From Glandiceps talaboti (taxonomy: Eukaryota; Hemichordata; Enteropneusta; Spengelidae): a stretch of DNA of 48,500 nt. The stretch is from the NCBI RefSeq assembly GCF_964340395.1, contig NC_135571.1, forward strand, positions 5,515,453 through 5,563,952, written 5' to 3'. The notes under the pieces are model-generated. The model was given only the letters and a program-made list of their open reading frames with translations. It ran no database searches and was not told the origin of the DNA. Made by a program: the position numbers and the translations under genes. Of the stretch, positions 12,101 to 24,100 are shown one piece after another (the first letter of the stretch is position 1; the number at the start of each line of letters is the position of its first letter).

Positions 12101-15100
12101 TGATGAAAAACTAAACGAGAAAGAGCAGATTTTAGCAGATGTCAGCGAGAGACTACAGCACCGAGAAAATGAAGTTAAATCACTGGCTGACAAATTTGCT
12201 GGCAAGGAGACCGAAAATGTTGAATTGCAAGTTGAAGTAGAAACATTACAAGAGAAGGAGAAGAACCTGAATGTCCGAGTCGATGATTTGGAAAATGCTC
12301 TGGACACTTTACAGTCAGAGTTAGATCATGCTAATAAATCTATTGAAGAAGAACGAGGAAAGTTCTCAGCTGAGAAATCTCAGCTTGGAAATTTCATTGA
12401 ACAACTCAAGGGAGAAAAAGAAGCGTTAGGCACACAGGGAGAAAATAAGGACGAGGAGTTAGAGAGAAAACAACAGATTATAAAGGAAATGGAAGAAAAG
12501 TTACAACAACAAGGTCAAGATATCCAAGAAATGGGACTTGAGATAAATAGTTCAAGACGAGAAATTGATGTCTTGAAGGAAAATCAATCTGTCGAGGGTA
12601 TGAAAGTGGAATCTAAAATAACCTCTTTATTGGAACAAGTTAGTGATATGGAGAAAGAGCTAACTCAGGTACAGAATGAGAAACAAGCATTAGATCAACA
12701 GGTTGATAAACTGAATGAGTCACTTGGCAGTCAGCAACAGCAACTGCAAGAAAGGGACGGCCAACTGAAATCAGTGCAAGATCAGTTAATACAGACTCTA
12801 CAGCTTGTTCAAGACAAGGAGACGAGTCATCAAGAACAACTTAAGACGCTGAAAGACGAGTACAATAGATTAGATGAAACATCTTCTGAGAAAATCAGTT
12901 CTTTGCAAAATGATGCGAAAATGTTGGAAGACAGTCACGGTGAGGAAGTCAGTAGCATGCAAAGTCAGATTGAGAAATTGAAACAAGATTCTGAAAATCT
13001 CCAAACACAGTTAGAAGAGAAAGAACAAGCGTATCAAAAACTGGAAGAAGATTCCCAACAAGTTGTCAGCTCATTGCGAGAACAGTTGTCACAAGAATGC
13101 GAAAAACGAGACGCAATGACGCAACGATCCGAGTCACAGCTATCAAGTATGCAAGATGACCTAACCAGCATTAGTAGTGCATTAGAACAAGAAAAACAAT
13201 ATGGTGCTACCAAAAAGGAAGAATATGAAATGCACTTGCAGAGTCTTAAAGAAATGTTGGATACAACTGAGAAGGAACTTGATTCGACTAAACAAAACTT
13301 AGAAGAAACAAATGCTGCATCAACGGCAAAGATTACAGAGCTAGAAAAGAGAATGGAAGATGAATACAAAAACTTGCAAGATAATTTCACTGAAAACTTA
13401 ACAAAACTTAACTCGCAAATTGAAGATTTGCAAAAGGAGCTGCAAGAAAAGGAAAGTTCATCTCAACAACAGAATGTGGAGTGGAATTTGCAGGTGGAAA
13501 ATCTCCAGAAAGAGTTACAAGAGAGAAGTGAGCTGTTGGAGTCTCAGAAACAGCAGAGTGGTGAAATACTGCAGGAAAAAGAAGTTGCTTTGAAGGCCCT
13601 GCTGGAAGAGAGAGACGGTTGCCAGGAGACCATAAAACTGAGAGATGAGGAGCTCCAAGGTAAAGGGGCTGAAATTAAGTCATTAGAGAGCGACAGAGAA
13701 GCTCTGGCAGAGGAAATCACTTCACTACAGGATGTCATTGGCAAAAAGACTGATGAGTTACATCAAAGAGAATCAGAATTGAACAACTTGAAGAAAGAAA
13801 ATGAGAAATCGAGGGAAGAAATAAATCTTGTACAGGAAAAATTGCAAGAAAGCAGTAATACTCTACAAGAGAACGAGATTAAGATTAAAGAATTAGAGGA
13901 AGCGGTTGCCGTGGGAGATGAGAGATTTGATGCTCTGCAGTCTCAGCTTGGAAATTTAGATGAAGAAAAATCACAAACTATTCTGAAAGTGCAGAATCTT
14001 GAAGATGAGCTAAGGGAAAGCTGTAGTAAAGTACAGAATTTGGAAGATGAGAAGTCCTCTTTACTTCGGGATTTAGATGATGCAAGGACAGAACTCGACT
14101 CCCTCAATTCAAAGGTTGAAGAGTTGGGAACAGAAGCCCAAAATACCAAGGAAGTTTCAGAGCGAGAGCGGAGGGAGATTCTCGCGACATTGAACACTCT
14201 GCAAGATGAAAGTTCACAGAAGATACAATCGTTGGAGATCGAAGGTCAACATCTGAACGAAATACTTGAACAGATGAAAACAGCGTCAGTAGATAGAGAA
14301 CATGAGCTACTTGCAGAAATAGAGCAAGGAAAGGAGAATATTCAGCAAGTCAGTGAAGAGAAAGAACGTGTTGAGAGACATGGAGAGGAACTTGAGAAGA
14401 TTGTTGGGATGTTGCAGGGAGAGATTAGACAGAACGAAGAGACATTCCAAGAACAGATAACATCACTAACATTGAGACTGCAGTCACAGAATAAAGATAT
14501 GGTAGAATTGAACCAGCAAATACAAGAAAAAGTTCATCATCTGGAGAACTCGAAACAGCAAGCTGAAACAGAAGTGAGTTTGTTGAACCAAGAGCTGAAT
14601 GAGTCTAGAAATAGAGTAGGGGAACTTGAAACAGAGTGTACGCAACAGCAAGAGATGTTCCAAACTACGATGGATGGTTTGAAGAACCGACTCAAATCGT
14701 TGGAGTCTGAGAAAGAAAACTTGAATGCTGTTATCGAAGAGAAACATAAAATGATGAATCTGATTGAAGAGAATGCTCAAGAGTGTGAACATGATCTAGA
14801 AGAAGCAAAGAATAAACTTGGTGCTGAATTAGAAGAAACTAAAACAAATCTTCAGAACGTTGCTGAGGTGAAAGATAAACTTGAACAGCAAGTGGAACAT
14901 TTGGAACATCAAATTGATGACTTGAAAAGTAATTTACAAACAAATGTTGAAAAATTAGATGCAACGACAGCTGATTTGATTAGACAGACAGAGCAGAATG
15001 AACAGATGCATAGTGTCAATGAAGATCTGCAGAACAATGTAAAAACACAGAAAGATGATATGAACACTTTATTGTCTGAAATTGAACACTTGAAACAAGA

Positions 15101-18100
15101 ACTGGACACACAGAAAGAAACATCACAGGGAGAGAATGACAAACTGATGAAACAGATTGAAAATCTTAAACAGGAAAGTGAGATGAGTAAAGAGAATCTA
15201 CAAGGCATGATCAACGACCTGATGAATCAGTTGGAGAGTGCACAACAGGAAGCTGAAATCAACAAAGAAAGACTACATGCATCGCTCAGAGATGTTGAAA
15301 GTTTGCAATCTCAGCTCCATGAAAAGAATAAAGTTGTGGAAATGCTTGGGCAGGAAGGTTCAGAGAAGGTATCCTTGTTAAACAGTGAGTTGAGTGTAGC
15401 ACAGGAGAAGACGGCACAGCTGGATAAAGATTTGGCAGCCATGACAGAAATGATGCAATCCAAGATGGCCGCCATACAGCAACTTGAGGAACAGATACGT
15501 AACCATGAGAAACTCATCACTGAACAAAAACAACAACTTGAAGAGTCTCAGCAGTCACTACAGAACAAGATGGATGAAATTGTCTCTTTGAATGAAGAAA
15601 ATAAAAATAAAATTGAAGATCTTGTTCAGGATTATGATGGCCAAATTAAACTGCTAAAGGAAGAAGTTGATGGAAAAGATAATGATTTCAAAATGATGGA
15701 GACGACATTCAGTGATACTGTTGAGAAACAGGAAAAAGAAATGAATTTACTGCAGCAAGAAGTGATACAAAACAAGGCAATTATTGAACAAGAAAGACAG
15801 AGTAAAGAGTTAGAAATTCAAGCCATGAATGATGAATTGCAGGTTTCCATGACAACCATTCAGACGATGAAAGAGGAAGCTTCTGAGAAACAAAACATTT
15901 TGTTGGCAGTTCAGGAACAGTTTCAGGAAAGGGAACAAGATCTGAAATCTGAAATCAAATTATTACAGGAACAACTGTTGGAAAAACAGGAAGATTTGAC
16001 TCAGTTGCAAGCAGAATATGAAACTGGTCAAGGCCAGTTGAGTGAGATTAAGCAACAGTTGGCAGACAGCCAAAAACAAACAGCTGATACAGAAGAACAG
16101 TTACATGTGGCACAAAGGGGGGTAGGACAGTTGTCAGAACAGCTCAATGCATCACAAATTGCCCTAGAGAGTCTAAATGAACAGCTGTCAGTTTCACAAA
16201 GCGAGATTGATCAGTTGAAACCACAGCTGGGAGCATACCAACAGCAGTATGAAGATTCCCAGAGGGTGGTTGGTGAATTGACAGAAAAGCTAGACGTATT
16301 GGAAAAACACCGTATGCAGTTAGAGACAGAAACACTGAATTTGAAAGAATCACGACAGAAATCTGAAAATGAGACGTCAGAAAAACAACAACTGATTGAA
16401 AATATGCAGCAACAATATGCAGTTCAGATTACTAAGTTGACAGAAGAGTTACTGTTGACCCAAGACTCTGTTTTGGGCCGTGACAGGGAGGTGGAGAGTC
16501 TACAAACAGAAGCCAACATCATGAAGCAAAATATGGAAGATACACATAGAAATCAAATTGAACGACTGCAGAATCAGTTGGAAGAGACTAATCAAGCCAT
16601 GGACGATGTTGTTAAGCAGCTGGAGGAATCTAAAGAATTGTATAAAAAGGAAACTGAGATAAAACAAGAAAAGGCAACAATGTTAGAAGTATCAAGCAGG
16701 GAGATCAAAGATTTAGAGTCCAAACTTCAAGATATGAAAGAGTGTTTTGAAGCTCTTAAGAGTAATCTTGAGAAGACGAAGATCAATCTACATGATAAGA
16801 ACGAGATTGTAGAACAGCTGACTCAGAAGGTGATGGATAACGAGGAAAGGTTTCTTGAAGAAATACAACGTCTTAAAAGTAAAGTTGGCGAGAAAGAGCA
16901 TGAGGTCAAGCGATTAGCTGGACAAGTCGAAGATAAGGAAAGTCTGATGGAAAGTTTGAAGAGCCAGATACAAGAGAAAGACAGTAATTTTGACTTTGAA
17001 GTGATACAACTCAGGGATAACCTTCAGCAGAAGGAAAGAGAGGTCGAAGACTTTCAAGAACTTGCCACAAAGAGAGACACAGATATAGTAAACTTGATGA
17101 AACAGTGTCAGCAAAAAGATACAACTATTTTATCTCTTCAGGAAAAACTTGATGCCTCAGGTAACTTTATAAAACAACTCCAAGAAGAGGAAATTGTAAA
17201 GAAGGAGGAAGAACTTAAAAATGTACTTCAGGTTTGTGAGCAGAAAGAGCTGATGATTGTCTCACTGCAAGAAAAACTTGATACGTCTGGTAAATTTATC
17301 AAACAGCTGCAAGAAGAAGACATTGTGAAGAAAGAGGAAGAAGTTACGCTCATGCTTCAAGAACAAGAGCAGAAGGAGGTTACGATTGTCGCATTGCAAG
17401 AAAAACTGGACACTGCTCGAGAGTACATTGAGCAGTTAAAGGAAGAAAGTACAACAAATGCTATCACCATTGAGAAACTCCAAGAAAACTATCAAGATTC
17501 TGAAACCAAATGGCAACGAGAATTACAAAGTTTACAGTCAGACCACGGACAGAAGGAAGTTCTGCTTCAGCAGGAGATGGAAGCCATGCAAGAGAGGATG
17601 AAAAACCAGCTTGAGGTTGTTAATAATAGAAATAAGGCTGTAGAGGATCTGCAGGGAGAGGTAGCACGGTATGAAACTGTTGTGAAAGAGTTGGAGCAAG
17701 GACAAAGAATTCAAAGTGAACGTCTTCAAGATTATGAGCTGCAGGTCAAGAATCTTGAAGATAGTCTACAACAGCGGAATCAGGAGTTGGACGAGGCAAG
17801 GAATAAGATGCAACAGAGTGAGTCAGCACAACATGATGAGGTCGATGCTTTTAAGGAAGCCTACGAGCATAGTGCAAGGAAAGTAGAAGACTTGGAGACA
17901 CAGATGCATAGTCAGAATACATTAATCGCAGTCCTGAAAGAACAGCTTCAAGATAAAGACTCTGATTTGAACTCGTTGAGTATGAGTTTTACTGAGAAGG
18001 ATGACAGACTGGCGGAGTTAGAAACTAGTCTAACTGAACAGGAAGAAACTTTTGAAACTGAGAAAGGAAAGTTAAAAAGTGAAATTGAGAATGTGAAAAT

Positions 18101-21100
18101 CAAGTATGGCAAGTTGTTAGAGAAAGCCAAGATGCTGAAAGCAAAGAGTGAGCTGAGTCAGAGAGAGAAAGAAGCTCTAAGTCAAGAACTAGAGGCTCTG
18201 AAGGATGGCAGAGTTGGCGAGGATGAGGTGTTGCAGCAAATGAAACAAGAATTGGAAACTCTTAGGAATGCTGTAGAAGAGAAGGATGCCGTCATTGGAA
18301 AACAAACAGAGAATATTATGCAACTCCAAGGGGATTTGGAGTCAAGGATGAAGGAATATAGTTTGAAGGAGGAAGAACACCTGCAGCGACAAGGTGCAGA
18401 ATCGATGAAGACGCAGACAGATTTGGCTGAGATGCAACAGAAGCTTGAGGAATTGCAGCAAAGTTTAGAGTCAGTACAGCAAGAAAAATTCAGTGCTGTA
18501 GAAGAAAATGAAGACCTCAAGTCAAAGATGCAGGAGTATGAGACTGCCATGCAGCAACATCTTGCAACTGAGACAGCCCAGAAGGATAAGTTAGATGAAG
18601 CTGAACATGAATTACAGAATTTACAGGGGGAGAAGCAACAATTAGAGGAACAGCAGAAAGAAAAGGAAACAGAGTTCCAGAAGGAGATTGAAAGATTGTC
18701 AACAGATTTAGAAATGGTGGAATCACAGAAACTGACGAAGGAAAAAGAAAATGAAGAATTGGCCAGACAGATTGAAGACATGAAGATTGAAAGGGAACGA
18801 GTCCAACAAGAAGGAGTGGAGGCATTATATAAACAAATCAATGAAGCTCATGAAAGAGGGAGAGAGTTAGAAGGTGAAAATAGAAAATTGGAACAGATGT
18901 TAGAAAATAATACTCAAGCATTCCAAGAGGAAATGGAGAAAGTAAAAAATGAAAATTCAGCTCTTGAAGGAGCTTTGCAGGCTCAGTTAGGTACTAATGA
19001 GAAGATAAAGGAAGCTTACCAGAAGATAAGGGAGGAGAAGGAACTGATGGAGAAAGCAATGACAGAGGAGAAGGAATTGATGGAGAAAGCCATGACGGAA
19101 GAGAAGGAATTGATGGAGAAGGAGATGGAAGAGGAAAAGGAAAGATGGAGAAAAGAGTTGGATGATGAGAGGAATGAAGTGGTAAAAGTGATGGAGGAAG
19201 CTAGTACTCTACAGATGCAGAAACTGGACCTTGAAGGTCAGATTAAGGAACTTGAACTAATCACTGCTGCTTCTGGGCAGAATACTGAGGAAACAGTGCA
19301 ACAGTTGAAGAATATCGCAGAACAGAAAAGTCAGCTTGAGAAGGAGTTATACAGATTACAAAACAATGTTGATAAATTACAAACTGAAAATACCAGTCTT
19401 AAGAATGAAATTCAGAGCTCTCAAGAAATCGTCGCAGAATTGAAAACCAAATCTGAGAATTTGCAGAGTGAGAAAGTTACCTTAGAGAAATCTGTTGAAA
19501 GATTTGAAGGGTTGGAATCAGAAAGTGAAAGTTTGAGGACTCAAAGTGAAAATTCTGAGCGATTTATTTCTCAGCTGAAATCAGAACTTGAAGTTTCACA
19601 AACTGAGAACGAGGATCTTCGATCAGAGCTTGAAATTTCGCAAACTGAGAAACGTGATCTTCGATCAGAGCTTGAAATTTCGCAAACCGAGAAACGTGAT
19701 CTTCAATCAGAGCTTGAAATTACGCAAACTGAGAAACGTGATCTTCAATCAGAGCTTGAAGTTTCACAAACTGAGAAACATGACCTTAGACAGGAGAAGA
19801 CTAAACTGCAGGAAATGGTGGAAAAGATGCAATGGGATGAAGAAGAATTGAAAGCTAAGTTGGAAGAATTAGAAAGCGAAAAGTCAGAAGTCGGCGAAGG
19901 GTTGATTAAGGAGAGAGATGTGTGGCATACACAAATGGAACAAGCAAAATATGAAATTGAAACTCTACGTCAGTCATCTGATGAAAAATCAAACGAATCC
20001 CTATCTGTGAAAAATGAACTAACTTCATTGTCTGACAGGTTGAAAAATGTCACAGATGAATGTGAGGCTGTGAAAACTGAACTCAGCTCAGTACAAGACA
20101 GACTGAGGCACAAAGAAATTGAATGCGATTCAAATATGGATGAGTTGACAAATCTGAGAAGTGATCATAATACTTTGAGTGAAGAATTTCAAAAACTAAA
20201 ACAGAAAAATACTCTTTATCACAGCCATCTTGTCAAAATGAAATCAGAATATAAAACAGCAAAAGCTGAAAACACGGAACTGCAATCTGAAATTCAAAAA
20301 ATGAGAACTCTTCTTGAAAAACAGAATTCTGAGATTAAAGTACAGTTGGAAAATATCAAAACCGAAATGGATCGCAAGAATGTGGAGACGCGACAGCAAT
20401 ACGAGAACGAAACAACAAAGTTGAAGAGTGAGTTAGCTGACTTAGCTGGCGAAAAAGAAAAGCTAGGATGGGAAATGAACGAGTTGAAAGAAGAATTAGA
20501 ACAAATGGATGACGTCCAACGAAAGAATAAGGAATTAACGAATGAAATGAACGCCCTGAAATTAACGCATCAAGATCTCGGAAATGAACATTGGCAACTG
20601 CAAGAACGGGAACAAGAACTTGAAATGCAAGTCGAGGAACTGGCCGAGGAGAATAAACAATTCATGACGGAGTTGGAAAAGTTTACAAATTTACAAAAAC
20701 AAATGAGAACTTTAGACGGTGATAAAGATTCATTGCAGCGGGAATTAATTACGTTACGTGAACAGTACGAAGAGTCGGAGAAAGAAAACGATGAAATGCG
20801 AAATCAGACCGTTAAGTTAGCGGGCGAAGTTGAACGCATATCTAGTCAACACATAAGTGAATGTAGACACTTGACCGAAGAAAATAACAAATTACAAGAA
20901 GAAAGAGATTTGTTCGGAAAAGAACTCAAACAGTTGAGTGCGGAAAATACGTCCAGGAGAAACGAGATCGAAAGATACGAAACTGAGGTCAGTGATCTGA
21001 GGAGTGAAAATGAAGCATTGAAGGGTGGGAAAGAAATGCTAGAGAAGGAATTGAAAGAGTTAGGAGAGGAGAATTTTTCCCGGAAAACGGACGCTGACAA

Positions 21101-24100
21101 ATATGAGGAAGAGGTGGATACACTCAGAGTTGAAAATAAGGATCTGAAAAATCAAGTGAATGACTTAGCGAGAGAAAAAGAGGAGAAAGTGAAGACACTT
21201 TCAGAAGATTTAGCATATTCTGAAGAGGAGAGACGTCGTATTCATCATGAATTTGAAAGTGTAATGCAAGGTTTCCATGGCAAAGATATCAGGTAAGTAT
21301 TAAGGGTTAAAGGTCAAATTTGTGATAAAAGGTTAAAGGTCAGTGTATTACATCAAAATGTTAAAGGTCAGTGTATTTACACCCCAAGGTTTAAGTCAAG
21401 GTATTAAATTATGAATTTCAAAGTAAATGTTTTACATCTTAGGGAATTCTCAAAACATAACAAAATTTGTGAATTTTTTTACCTATTCATGTAATCATTT
21501 TTCTACCTTTAAAGAGAACAAACTGTATGGTTTTTGTGTTTACTTGAGTTATTTCATTAATGTTTTTTTTTTAATTCTGAAATGTTGTCCAAGTTGGGTT
21601 TAATTTTGACTTTCAAATTAGAAACAAAAAAGAATTGGGTGAAAAAAAGGAAAAAAGTCTTGTTCAAACTAAAGGACTGAGTCTTGACTGAGGGTAGGCA
21701 CAAATACAGCTTGGAGTTGTATTTTCAAAAAAAAATTATTTCTTTTATATTCCACCATAGTAGGAAGGTTGTAGACACTTGTATAAAGATTATAGATTGT
21801 TTAAAGTGACCATATGGATGAGGATTGGGCATTTATTTTGGAATTGTAGTTCATAAAACAATATTGTCATGGCTTCCTACTTTGAAAAATCAATGTGAAA
21901 CAGCATAGACAAAGTCCCTAGTTTGTAACTTGATAAATGATACAAGATTAATAAATGTGTAAAATGTTTGTTATTGTACGTACAAAAACAAACTTTTTAC
22001 ACATTTTTTAGTTTTTTGCTCTGAATTGAGTTGCAAAACATAGACTTGGTCAATGTTGTTTCCTATTGATTTTTCAAGTAGGAAGCCGTGATAAAATTGT
22101 TTTATAAATTAAAAGTCCAAAATAAATATACAATCCTCATCCATATGGCCACTTTAATATAAGTCAACTTACAAATGCAGAATTATGTGCATCATAACAT
22201 TTGGGACGATCACACAGTGTCACATAAGCTCAGCAAATGAACATTGTTCATTTAGGTCAAAGCCCCCTCCCCTTCCCCCAAAATAAATGTTCACAAGTTC
22301 AACATCAAATGTTCATATATGATGTAATCTGTGATGAAAACTAGCAGTCACACTGCTACAATTGATGTAATGTAAAAACATGATTGTTAACAAATATTAC
22401 CAGAAACCCAGCACCATATTTCACATTACAAGTACATTGTTATCAACTTATCAACATCTCAGTAGTAAATACAAAAACTGTTATCATTGAAAGAGTGAAA
22501 GTTGTCTGTCAAAATTTGGTTAGAAATGCAGAAATGAAGTTCAGCAAATGCATTGACAACAGACCCCCTCCCCCAAACAAATGAAGTTTGCTTATTGAGC
22601 GTGTGTGATATTGTGCGACCGTCCCTTAGAAAGTTTGGATTTTGAAAAAACAATTCTGAAAGTCAGTGTCACAACTAATTCAGAAATTTTATCTTCCATA
22701 GGGTACAAGAACTGACAATGCAGTTAGCCAAGGTAGTGGAGGAAAGAAACAACTTATCAATACAGCTACAGCATGGCACTAGAGGACTACAAGAAAGTGA
22801 ACACAGATTATTAGACCTTCAAAACCAATATCAGATACTAGAACAACATTATCAGGAATTAGCTGAACCTTATCAACCCCAAGTACAGTCTCGGCCATCA
22901 CAAGTACAGTCTTATGAGACCCAGATACAGGTAAGTTAGAACTTAAAAAACCAATATCAGATAATAGAACAACATTATCAGGAATTAGCTGAACCTTATC
23001 AACCCCAAGTGCAGCCTCGGTCACAAGTACAGTCTTTTGAGACCCAGATACAGGTAAGTTAGAACTTAAAAAACCATATCAGATGCTAGAACAATATTAT
23101 CAGGAATTAGCTGAACCTTATCAACCCCAAGTGCAGCCTCGGCCATCACAAGTAAAGTCATATGAGACCCAAATACAGGTAAGTTACAACTTAAAAAACC
23201 ATATCAGATGCTGAACAATATTATCAGGAATTAGCTGAACCTTATCAACCCCAAGTGCAGTCTCGGCCATCACAAGTACAGGCATATGAGACCCAGATAC
23301 AGGTAAGTTACAACTTAAAAAACCAATATCAGATACTAGAACAACATTATCAGGAATTAGCTGAACCTTATCAACCCCAAGTGCAGTCTCGGCCATCACA
23401 AGTACAGGCATATGAGACCCAGATACAGGTAAGTTAGAACTTAAAAACAGTAGAACTAGGACAGCCTTAACAGTTCCAATCGCAGTCATATCCACCTCAA
23501 ACTACCTTATCAACCCAAGTACTACATTATCTTATCAAAAGACTAACTTTTCATATCCAAAAGTCTAACTTATCCACCCCAAGTATTACCTTATCAGCCT
23601 CTAGTACATACTACCCAATCAACCACATGTTCTACCTTATCATCCCCAAGTACTACCTTGTAAATCTCATGTGCCACCCCAATACTATCTTATCAACTCC
23701 CAAGTACTACCTTATCAACCCAAAGTACTGTCATATCAACCCCAAGTACTACCTTATCAACCCAAAGTACTGTCATATCAACCCCAAGTACTACCTTATC
23801 AACCCAAAGTACTGTCATATCAACCCCAAGTACTACCTTATCAACTCAAAGTACTGTCATATCAACCCCAAGTACTACCTTATCACCCCAATGATTATGA
23901 CTAGCACCAAGTTCTATATCATGATAAATTGGTATTTTGATTTATTTTACTCAACATGTTATGGTACACCACAAAGTGTACAGCTGGGTCAAAGTGTGAT
24001 TTAATATTTTGAATGTTCTTGATGCAGGTAGAAGAACCAATTATAGAAAGTGCAGCAGTTATGACATTGGATGCAGTGCCGTTACAATCAACACCGCCAC

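Larger units (their letters stand above)
21293..22701 (+). other. Golgin intron with two inverted-repeat elements
   Basis: Bounded by GTAAGT and TTCCATAG. Carries family B (21801-22157) and family A (22203-22625) elements side by side, and short TTAAAGGTCA repeats near 21300-21370. Confidence 0.8.

Noticed and set aside
12044-21100. Many minus-strand and alternate-frame ORFs over the giant exon
   Set aside because: Shadows of the biased Glu/Gln/Lys/Leu codons; Ser/Cys/Phe-rich composition typical of the antisense of coiled-coil genes.
23671-23904. YQPQVLP-repeat frame as an extra golgin exon
   Set aside because: Open for 77 codons but with no convincing acceptor or donor; best explained as an array derived from exon h.
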